Part shown: positions 1 to 5,239 of the stretch, piece by piece
How the letters are laid out: each line of letters starts with the position of its first letter
Numbering within the stretch: the stretch's first letter is position 1
Source of the DNA: Desulfovibrionaceae bacterium
Lineage (GTDB): Bacteria > Desulfobacterota > Desulfovibrionia > Desulfovibrionales > Desulfovibrionaceae
Assembly (NCBI GenBank): GCA_009783115.1
Contig: WRHT01000101.1
Span: 1 to 5,837, forward strand
Reading direction: 5' to 3'
Length of the DNA stretch: 5,837 nucleotides
The notes under the pieces: model-generated
The model's database searches: none
What the model was told of the DNA's origin: nothing
Seen by the model: the letters and a program-made list of their open reading frames with translations, nothing else
Position numbers and translations under genes: made by a program

Positions 1-1
1 C

Positions 2-796
2 GTATCCATTCATCCGAGCGCGCTGGTGGCCGCGGGGGCCAGGCTGGGACAGGATGTGAGCATCGGCCCTTACGTCTGCATTGACGACGAGGTGGAGATT
101 GGGGACGGCACCCGCATCGACGCCTTTGCCTGCATTAAACGCTACACCCGCCTTGGGCGGAACAACCATGTCTTTTCCCATGCCGTGGTCGGCGAGATCC
201 CGCAGGATCTCAAGTTCAGCCAGGAGCGCTCCAGGCTGGAGATCGGCGACGGCAACAATATACGCGAATTCGCAACCCTGCACCGGGGAACAGGCGAAAA
301 CGGCGTGACCCGCATAGGCGACGGCTGCCTGCTTATGGCCTATTGTCATGTCGCCCACGACTGCATCCTGGGATCGCAGGTAATCATGGCCAACAGCGCC
401 ACCCTGGCCGGGCATGTGGAGGTGCAGGATTACGCCACGGTGGGCGGGCTTTCAGCCGTACACCAGTTCACCCGCATCGGACACCACGCCTTTATAGGCG
501 GCATGACCGGCGTAAGCCAGGACATACCCCCTTATATGCTGGCATCAGGCGCCAGAGCTTCCCTGTTCGGCCCCAACTTGGTGGGACTGCGCCGCCAGGG
601 CTTTTCCAACGAAACCATCGGCGCTCTCCGCTCCGCCTACAGGATCATCTGGCTCTCCGGCCTCCCCCGGAAGGAAGCCCTGGAAAAAGCCGCCCAGGAA
701 TACGCCGCTTTCCCCCAAGTCATGCATGTTGTGGACTTTGTGCGGGAAAGCAAACGCGGCGTGCTCATGGCCGACCGCGCCCAGTGCGAGGAATAA
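2..796 (+). CDS. lpxA: LpxA, UDP-N-acetylglucosamine O-acyltransferase (5' end just outside window)
   Basis: Cytoplasmic first enzyme of lipid A synthesis: it moves a 3-hydroxyacyl chain from acyl carrier protein to the 3-OH of UDP-GlcNAc. The reading frame is open from base 2 and starts with VSIHPSALV, which aligns with the beginning of the left-handed beta helix of E. coli LpxA (VHPTAIV). Only a few codons are therefore missing, and the GTG at 26 is an internal Val. Hexapeptide-type repeats run through the first two thirds. The segment CHVAHDC contains the expected catalytic His (codon 356-358, equivalent to E. coli His125). GGMTGVSQD carries Gly at the hydrocarbon-ruler position (E. coli Gly173), which in that enzyme goes with long (C14) acyl chains. 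NLVGLRRQGF and the alpha-helical C-terminus are also typical. The 264 visible codons match the usual length of about 262. It lies 9 nt before lpxI, almost certainly in one operon. Confidence 0.96.
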   Translation, partial: VSIHPSALVAAGARLGQDVSIGPYVCIDDEVEIGDGTRIDAFACIKRYTRLGRNNHVFSHAVVGEIPQDLKFSQERSRLEIGDGNNIREFATLHRGTGENGVTRIGDGCLLMAYCHVAHDCILGSQVIMANSATLAGHVEVQDYATVGGLSAVHQFTRIGHHAFIGGMTGVSQDIPPYMLASGARASLFGPNLVGLRRQGFSNETIGALRSAYRIIWLSGLPRKEALEKAAQEYAAFPQVMHVVDFVRESKRGVLMADRAQCEE

Positions 797-805
797 GCGC
801 GCCGG

Positions 806-1645
806 ATGGTCATGGATAACGCCGCGCCGGATATCGGGATCATCGCCGGTTCAGGGCAGTTCCCGGCCCTGGTGGCCCGCGCGGCCAAGGCCGCCGGATC
901 CCGTGTGTTCATTTGCGGCTTTAAGGGACAAACCACCGAAGATCTGCGCGCCGAGGCCGACGGGTTCACAATCATCCCGCTTGGACAGTTGGGGCGCCTC
1001 ATCGCCTTCTTCAAAAAACGCGGGGTGGCCAAGGTCTGCATGGCCGGAGCCATAAAAAAATCCCACTTTCTGGATATACGCCCAGACCTGCGCGCAGCCC
1101 GTGTTCTTTTCAAGGTTTCACGCCACCACGGCGATGACGCCATCCTGCGTTCGGTTCTGGACGAACTCCAGGGCGAAGGCCTGGAAGTCCGCCAGGCTTC
1201 GGAACTGCTGCCGGAACTCCTGGGGCCGCCCGGAACGCTCACCCACAGAAAGCCCAACCCGCAAGAATGGGAATCCATCAGGCATGGCTGGCCCATTGGC
1301 CGTCTCCTGGGAGTCCATGACATCGGACAATGCCTAATCATGATGAAAAAAATGGTGGTGGCGGTGGAGGCCCTGGAAGGCACGGATGCCGCCTTGGAAA
1401 GAAGCGCGCTCCTGGCCGGACCCGGCTGCGTGGCCCTGAAAATGCTCAAGCCCGGACAGGACAAGCGCGTGGACCTGCCGGCCATCGGCCTGCAAACTGT
1501 CCAAATCCTGACGCGACACGCTTATGCCTGCCTGGCCTATGAAGCAGGAAACACCCTCTTTTTTGACCGCGAGCCGAGCCTGGCCCTGGCCGATGCCCAT
1601 AATCTGGCCATCGTGGGCCTGACCCCGGAGATGCTGGAGGTCTAG
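806..1645 (+). CDS. lpxI: LpxI, UDP-2,3-diacylglucosamine pyrophosphatase
   Basis: Hydrolyses UDP-2,3-diacylglucosamine to 2,3-diacylglucosamine 1-phosphate (lipid X) and UMP in the lipid A pathway. It is the non-homologous alternative to LpxH, characterised in Caulobacter. The 279-residue product has the family landmarks: GIIAGSGQFP near the N-terminus (residues 11-20), HHGDDAILR (107-115), DIGQ (172-175), VAVEALEGTD (185-194) and KPGQDKRVDLPAIG (215-228). The last holds the conserved acidic residues implicated in catalysis. The full length matches the family. The start is ATG at 806, 9 nt after the lpxA stop; a second in-frame ATG at 812 is equally possible. The best Shine-Dalgarno match, GAGG at 788-791 inside the end of lpxA, is rather far upstream, which suggests translational coupling to lpxA. 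The TAG stop lies in a CTAG shared with the convergent rlmH stop. lpxB is not next in line here. Confidence 0.95.
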   Translation: MVMDNAAPDIGIIAGSGQFPALVARAAKAAGSRVFICGFKGQTTEDLRAEADGFTIIPLGQLGRLIAFFKKRGVAKVCMAGAIKKSHFLDIRPDLRAARVLFKVSRHHGDDAILRSVLDELQGEGLEVRQASELLPELLGPPGTLTHRKPNPQEWESIRHGWPIGRLLGVHDIGQCLIMMKKMVVAVEALEGTDAALERSALLAGPGCVALKMLKPGQDKRVDLPAIGLQTVQILTRHAYACLAYEAGNTLFFDREPSLALADAHNLAIVGLTPEMLEV

Positions 1646-2106
1646 TGGTGATAGCCGCTGCGCCGCAGGATGGCGTCCGCCCTGAAGAGCTGCTCCCATA
1701 AAATCACCTGGGCCAGTTCGTGGGGCAAGGTCATTGGACCCAGGCTGAGACGCAACGCGGCTACGGACAAGGCCGCCTCCGACAAGCCCCAGGCCCCGCC
1801 GATAATAAAGCAGGGCGGGGAAGAGGCGGCCCGGAAAGCTTCCAGGCGGCCGGCCAGGGTCTCGGAACTCCAGCCCTCTCCGCGCCCGTCCAGGCAGATG
1901 AGGGTATGCCCGGCGGGAAGCGCGGCCATGATACGCTCCCCTTCCCGCTCCTTGATCAGGGCCGGAGGCAGAGCGCTGTCCGCGTCCCGCAGACGGATCT
2001 CCCGGATACGCCAGGAGCGGGACAGGCGATTGCGGTAAAATTCCGCGGCCTCTTTCCAGAAAGAGGCCTTGAGCTGGCCGATGCTGATTATGCTTGCCTT
2101 ATACAA
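1642..2106 (-). CDS. rlmH: RlmH, 23S rRNA (pseudouridine1915-N3)-methyltransferase
   Basis: Small SPOUT-class methyltransferase that uses S-adenosylmethionine to methylate pseudouridine 1915 in helix 69 of 23S rRNA in assembled ribosomes. Family marks are the N-terminal strand ASIISIGQLK, LICLDGRGEGWSSE, the knot and SAM-binding segment FIIGGAWGLSE, and the signature LSLGPMTLPHELAQVILWEQLFRA. The C-terminal Tyr-His-His corresponds to the usual PYHR or PYHH end, with Gly in place of Pro. The chosen start is TTG (2106-2104), because GGAG lies 6 nt upstream and the resulting 154 residues match the 155-residue E. coli protein. A longer reading from TTG at 2124 adds six residues but puts the GGAG inside the gene. 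It is convergent and overlapping with lpxI at the stop, and divergent from the tsaC-type gene. Confidence 0.93.
   Translation of the reverse strand: MYKASIISIGQLKASFWKEAAEFYRNRLSRSWRIREIRLRDADSALPPALIKEREGERIMAALPAGHTLICLDGRGEGWSSETLAGRLEAFRAASSPPCFIIGGAWGLSEAALSVAALRLSLGPMTLPHELAQVILWEQLFRADAILRRSGYHH
2047..2068. other. Perfect 9-bp inverted repeat inside the start of rlmH
   Basis: GGCCTCTTT (2047-2055) and AAAGAGGCC (2060-2068) are perfect complements separated by a 4-nt loop, CCAG. In rlmH the repeat encodes residues around ASFWKEAA, starting about 38 nt into the gene. In a tsaC transcript that starts upstream it would lie in the 5' leader, 58 nt before the ATG. There is no T-run after it on either strand, so it is not a standard terminator. 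It may be a translational or mRNA-stability element, or only coding sequence that happens to fold. Confidence 0.4.
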
Positions 2107-2112
2107 AAGAGG

Positions 2113-2120
2113 CTCCGGAG
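2113..2120. promoter_or_regulatory. Palindromic Shine-Dalgarno site shared by rlmH and tsaC
   Basis: The perfect palindrome CTCCGGAG reads as GGAG on both strands. On the plus strand GGAG (2117-2120) is followed by 6 nt and then ATG at 2127. On the minus strand GGAG (2116-2113) is followed by 6 nt and then TTG at 2106. The symmetry fixes the most likely start of both divergent genes and leaves no room for a promoter between them. The role as a ribosome binding site is inferred from sequence and spacing. Confidence 0.7.
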
Positions 2121-2126
2121 ACAAAA

Positions 2127-2750
2127 ATGGATGCGCCGCTCCTACTTACAGCGCTGGACCGGCTGGCCCGGGATCGCCTCCTGCTTTACCCGACTGAAAC
2201 CTTCTATGCAATAGGCGGCAATGCCCTCAAGGCTTCGGTGGCCGCGGAGGTTTACCGCGTGAAGGATCGCGCCCGGACAAACCCCTTGCCGGTAATCCTG
2301 GGCGCGCTGGAACAACTGGAAATGGTGGCCGCTCAAGTGCCGGAAGCGGCAAAAAAGCTGATCCGGCGCTTCTGGCCAGGACCATTGACCCTGCTGTTGC
2401 CGGCCCTTCCAAGCCTGCCCGGACTCCTGCATGGCGAAAGCGGCAAAATCGCCGTCCGCCTCAGCGCGCATCCGGTAGCCCGCGAGCTTTGCCTGAGGGC
2501 CGGCTTCCCCCTGATCTCCACCAGCGCCAACCTGAGTGGAGAAGCCCCGGCCCGCACGCCCGAGGAGGTGCCTCCAGTCCTCCTGGAGGCCGCAGGGGGA
2601 TTCATCTGCCCGGCAGACCACCGGCCTGCCGGCGGCCTGCCTTCCACCATTGTGGAAATTGCGGAGAATGAATCCGGAAAACTGCGCCTCATCCGCCCCG
2701 GATCCGTGTCACTGGCGGATCTGCTCCATGAGGGTTTTACCCTGGCGTAG
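2127..2750 (+). CDS. tsaC: Threonylcarbamoyl-AMP synthase, TsaC/YrdC/Sua5 family
   Basis: Makes threonylcarbamoyl-adenylate from L-threonine, bicarbonate and ATP, the first step of the t6A modification at A37 of ANN-decoding tRNAs. Acts in the cytoplasm with the TsaBDE proteins, which are not in this window. The 207-residue product has the YrdC fold marks: LLYPTETFYAIG (residues 19-30), VKDR (45-48) with the KxR nucleotide-binding pair, RRFWPGPLTLLLPA (80-93), IAVRLSAHPVA (109-118), LISTSANLSGEA (129-140) with the SxN pair, and PSTIV (172-176). It ends soon after the YrdC domain, so it is the short TsaC type without the extra C-terminal domain of Sua5. The start is ATG 2127, supported by GGAG with 6-nt spacing; an in-frame start at 2094 would run into rlmH. 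Its promoter must lie inside rlmH or farther away. Confidence 0.92.
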   Translation: MDAPLLLTALDRLARDRLLLYPTETFYAIGGNALKASVAAEVYRVKDRARTNPLPVILGALEQLEMVAAQVPEAAKKLIRRFWPGPLTLLLPALPSLPGLLHGESGKIAVRLSAHPVARELCLRAGFPLISTSANLSGEAPARTPEEVPPVLLEAAGGFICPADHRPAGGLPSTIVEIAENESGKLRLIRPGSVSLADLLHEGFTLA

Positions 2751-2816
2751 AGGCTCTAAAGAATATCCGCCTCCGGGCCGATAAGAAGGCTGAGTGCCAG
2801 TAGCCAGAGGAAAAGC

Positions 2817-4298
2817 ATGTCTGATCGCTTCCAACATAAAAACCTTTACCTTACGATCTGCGCCCTGATCTTGGCTCTTGCCCTTTATTCGCCGTCGGCC
2901 GCTGCGGATTTATCCGCCTACAGGGACATACCCGAAGAAGCACGCGAATTGCTGGATCGCGGAGAAAGCTTTTGCGCGCGTTCCGGCGCCTTGCCTTATA
3001 TGGGCAAAGACGGTTGCCTGAGCGCGCTCTCCTTGCTGCGCGACAACCTGGCGAACAAGAATCCGGCTTCTGGCAAACCAGATGAAGATCCCATGCGCCG
3101 CTGGAATGAACTCATCAGCGGGCACGACAACCGTTGCAGGACTTTATTCGCGAATCTCCATGACAACAAGGGCTGCCGCGACTTAGGCAAATATATTCGC
3201 GGGCTTTCCGTGGAACAGAATCCGGGCGCGGTCCCGGAACGGACGGCTCCGTCCCAACGCGGCGCTATGTTAAGCTCTCTGGATCCGGAACTAAAACTCG
3301 ACCGCCCGAAATCCGGGCGCTATCCCAGGCCGCCCAGCACTCCGTCACGCGCGGGGCAAGCCTCTCCCGCTCCCCAGACGCCGCCGCCGGCGGAAACGTC
3401 CACATCCCAGCCCACACCGGCAGCGGAAACGGCCCCGGCGGCATTAACCCAAGAACAGCCGGTCTCCGGAGACACAGGGACACCAGTCCGGCCCGGCACA
3501 GCGGAAATGCCGGCCGCGCCTGCAAGCGTTCCCCCGGCTTTCACCCCTGCGTCCGGCATACCGGGAAAACCGCCTTTGCCTGAAACAGGCGCGCTGCCGC
3601 CCGCATCCACTCATTCCCAATCGACACCGCCGGCCCCTGAAACCGCAAAGACGCCGGCCCTGTCCGGGGAACCCGGAATGCCTGCCGCGCCTAAAACACC
3701 TGACGTTTCGGCATTGCCCGGAACAGGCGAAGTTCCGCCTTCCTTGACCAGGACGATGCCCGAAAGCTCGGGGATGCCTGCTTCTCCGCCCCCAGTTCCC
3801 GGAACTCTTTTCCAGCCGAACGCGGCACTCCCTCCGCAGGACAACGCGGCTTCCAGCCACGGCCCGGCAGCCTCCACGCCTCCAGCGCAAATACCGGCGC
3901 CCCCTCCGTCCCCTGAAGACGCGCACGAACTTGACGGCCCAAGCGCGGTTTCCCCGATGACACCCCCAAGCGTCGTCCCGTATAACCCCGATAGCGCCAT
4001 CCCATCCTGGCCGACAACAGTTAAGCCCATAACTGAAGAAACTCTGCCGCCGATACCGCACACCGGCCGGATAAATTCTGGCGGCGTTCCCCAGACCTCC
4101 GGCAATATGCCGGCTCCCACGGAGGAACGGCAATCCGCCCTATCGGCAGCGGCGGCCGCCACCGGCAACAGGGGCCAGGAAGCGCCCGCATCTTCGAGGA
4201 CGCCGGATTCCTTCGCCGACATCATCCCCAATTTTGTGCCGCCACCCCCGCCTGTTCCCACACAGGGCACGCCCATGCCCGCGGGACAGGGGCGCTAA
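2817..4298 (+). CDS. Secreted protein of unknown function: four-Cys N-terminal region and long Pro-rich tail
   Basis: I do not recognise this 493-residue protein. Residues 1-30 look like a Sec signal peptide: a basic start (DRFQHKN), a hydrophobic core (LYLTICALILALALY) and SPSAAA before Asp31 as the likely cleavage site. Residues 31-136 are probably folded and helical, with Cys53, Cys67, Cys107 and Cys120 as the only mature cysteines, forming two similar Cys-pair segments. Residues 137-493 are low-complexity, rich in Pro, Ala, Ser, Thr and Gly, with recurring MPA(A/S)P-like motifs, ending near a run of five prolines and a final GQGR. No transmembrane anchor, lipobox, TonB-type C-terminus, sortase signal or peptidoglycan-binding domain is visible. 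AGAGG lies 6 nt before ATG 2817, giving a good ribosome site. It begins 66 nt after the tsaC-type gene on the same strand, so co-transcription is possible but a functional link is not implied. A periplasmic or envelope-spanning role is inferred. Confidence 0.85.
   Translation: MSDRFQHKNLYLTICALILALALYSPSAAADLSAYRDIPEEARELLDRGESFCARSGALPYMGKDGCLSALSLLRDNLANKNPASGKPDEDPMRRWNELISGHDNRCRTLFANLHDNKGCRDLGKYIRGLSVEQNPGAVPERTAPSQRGAMLSSLDPELKLDRPKSGRYPRPPSTPSRAGQASPAPQTPPPAETSTSQPTPAAETAPAALTQEQPVSGDTGTPVRPGTAEMPAAPASVPPAFTPASGIPGKPPLPETGALPPASTHSQSTPPAPETAKTPALSGEPGMPAAPKTPDVSALPGTGEVPPSLTRTMPESSGMPASPPPVPGTLFQPNAALPPQDNAASSHGPAASTPPAQIPAPPPSPEDAHELDGPSAVSPMTPPSVVPYNPDSAIPSWPTTVKPITEETLPPIPHTGRINSGGVPQTSGNMPAPTEERQSALSAAAAATGNRGQEAPASSRTPDSFADIIPNFVPPPPPVPTQGTPMPAGQGR
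2973..3065 (+). repeat. Cys-pair protein motif, copy 1 (residues 53-83 of the secreted protein)
   Basis: Copy 1 runs from Cys53 to Pro83 and contains KDGC, then Arg at +8 and Asn-Pro at +15/+16 counted from Cys67. The second copy (3135-3224) has NKGC, Arg at +8 and Asn-Pro at +15/+16 from Cys120. The two Cys of each copy are 13 and 12 residues apart. The repeat is visible in the protein rather than in the DNA, so any duplication would be old. Confidence 0.45.
3135..3224 (+). repeat. Cys-pair protein motif, copy 2 (residues 107-136)
   Basis: Second copy of the motif described at 2973-3065: Cys107, twelve residues, Cys120 preceded by NKG, then Arg128 and the closing pair Asn135-Pro136. Each copy could close its own disulfide in the oxidising periplasm, giving a small domain of two similar helical units. 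This is inferred from spacing alone. Confidence 0.45.
3225..4295 (+). other. Region encoding the Pro/Ala/Ser/Thr-rich low-complexity tail
   Basis: This part encodes residues 137-493 of the secreted protein. Prolines are frequent and spread throughout, many as PP or PxP, with no cysteine at all. Loosely repeated MPAAP (231-235), MPAAP (288-292), MPASP (320-324) and MPAP (431-434) motifs occur at irregular distances. An extended, disordered spacer or cell-wall-spanning stalk is the likeliest role. The long open frames on the opposite strand here are Gly/Arg-rich mirror images of this composition. Confidence 0.7.
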
Positions 4299-4306
4299 AC
4301 AGCGCC
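4291..4306. terminator. GC-rich hairpin between convergent genes, possible weak terminator
   Basis: GGCGCT (4291-4296) and AGCGCC (4301-4306) pair perfectly around the loop AAAC. The hairpin overlaps the TAA stop of the proline-rich gene and fills the whole 8-nt gap to the stop of the convergent permease gene. On the plus strand only TTAAAA follows, and on the minus strand there is no T-run. If it terminates transcription it is a weak intrinsic or a processing site. Confidence 0.45.
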
Positions 4307-5221
4307 TTAAAACATCCCCCGCATAATCCACCACCAGAATGGGGTAATACTGAGCGCCCCGATAATGCTGAAGGCGACCACCAGACCGCTCAGCCTGGGA
4401 TTGAGATTGAACTGGCTGGCCATGAGGCTGGCGGTTACATGCGCGCCCATGCCGGCCTGCAGCACGCTGACTTGCGCGATGAGTCCCTGGGCTTCCATCA
4501 GCAGGGCCAGGACCAGGATCACCATTGGAGAAAGAATAAGCTTAAAGATAAGGGCCACGGCTATGGGGGCGGAGTATTGCCTCCCTCCCCCGAATTCCAG
4601 TTGCAGTCCTATGGAAAACATGGCCATAGGGGCGACCGTGGGCGTGATCTTGTCCAGCAGGGGATTCAGAAATGAAATATCCGCGAAGCAGGGCAGGATC
4701 AATGCGCAAATAATGGCCAGGCTGGGCGGAAAGGTAAATATGCGCCGCAAAAAATCCTTGGGGCGCGCCTTCCGCCCTTCGCCGCGCACGGCCGCATTCA
4801 GGACAACAATGGTTCCGGCGGTGCAGAAGAGGATAAAGCAGGACATATCATAGACAATGGCCACAGCCATGCCTTCCAGTCCATAAAAAGCGGTGATCAG
4901 CGGAAAACCCATAAAAGCCGTATTGCTCAGGCCGGATCCCAGCAATAGCGCCACCCGGGTAGCGTTATCGATTTTTTTCACACGGGCGTACAGGCCGGTG
5001 TAAAGCCAAGCCAGAACCCAGAGCAAAAAGGGGGCGACGATCGGCAGGATCATGCCGATGCTCCATTCAATATAAGGCATCAGGCGCAAAACCATGGCCG
5101 GAATGGCCACATAGAGCACCCACACATTTAATGTCCTGAAGGCGTCGGGAGGGAGAAGGCCAAGGCGGCGCGCGATCTTGCCAAAACCAAGACAGAGAAC
5201 TATCAGGATAAAATTTTCCAT
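4307..5221 (-). CDS. AEC-family permease (auxin efflux carrier type), probable organic acid transporter
   Basis: Inner-membrane protein of 304 residues and about ten hydrophobic helices (roughly 3-18, 32-50, 55-78, 89-109, 116-142, 163-182, 194-212, 217-241, 248-270 and 278-300), the usual size and topology for the AEC family. Supporting segments are GFGKIARRLGLLPPDAFRTLN at the start, with the first helix followed by a short basic linker, and the broken helix GSGLSNTAFMGFPL (residues 95-108). In the second half, MFSIGLQLEF and GMGAHVTASLMASQFN match the equivalent family positions. Bacterial members include malonate and malate permeases. The substrate here is unknown, but the Fe-S oxidoreductase gene directly upstream (18-nt gap, same frame after its TAA) suggests lactate, glycolate or a similar acid. 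The start is ATG 5221. GGAG lies only 2 nt upstream, unusually close, but no other start codon is available nearby. Confidence 0.9.
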   Translation of the reverse strand: MENFILIVLCLGFGKIARRLGLLPPDAFRTLNVWVLYVAIPAMVLRLMPYIEWSIGMILPIVAPFLLWVLAWLYTGLYARVKKIDNATRVALLLGSGLSNTAFMGFPLITAFYGLEGMAVAIVYDMSCFILFCTAGTIVVLNAAVRGEGRKARPKDFLRRIFTFPPSLAIICALILPCFADISFLNPLLDKITPTVAPMAMFSIGLQLEFGGGRQYSAPIAVALIFKLILSPMVILVLALLMEAQGLIAQVSVLQAGMGAHVTASLMASQFNLNPRLSGLVVAFSIIGALSITPFWWWIMRGMF

Positions 5222-5239
5222 AACTCCTGAAGAAACCCG

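Noticed and set aside
26..28. GTG as the lpxA start
   Set aside because: The frame is open to base 2, and the upstream residues VSIHPSAL align with the conserved beginning of LpxA, so this GTG is an internal Val.
637..1485. 282-codon open frame on the minus strand
   Set aside because: It lies opposite lpxA and lpxI, is rich in Arg and Ser, resembles no family, and has no reason to be coding where lpxI is so clear.
2570..2590. Perfect 8-bp hairpin (GCCTCCAG / CTGGAGGC, 5-nt loop) inside tsaC
   Set aside because: It is in the middle of a coding region, with no T-run and no link to a start or stop; probably chance in GC-rich DNA.
2748..2758. TAGAG-G-CTCTA inverted repeat over the tsaC stop codon
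   Set aside because: A 1-nt loop cannot form a hairpin, and the short arms are expected by chance; not convincing as an operator or terminator.
2751..2816. Gap between tsaC and the proline-rich gene as a promoter or terminator region
   Set aside because: Apart from the AGAGG ribosome site, I see no good -35/-10 pair and no stem with a T-run in the 66 nt.
3444..4276. Two long open frames (229 and 221 codons) on the minus strand
   Set aside because: They are Gly/Arg-rich mirror images of the proline codons. The plus-strand gene has a signal peptide and a well-placed ribosome site, and they do not.
4365..4853. 162-codon open frame on the plus strand
   Set aside because: Opposite the permease gene, whose hydrophobic helices and family motifs are clear; no ribosome site or family marks on this strand.
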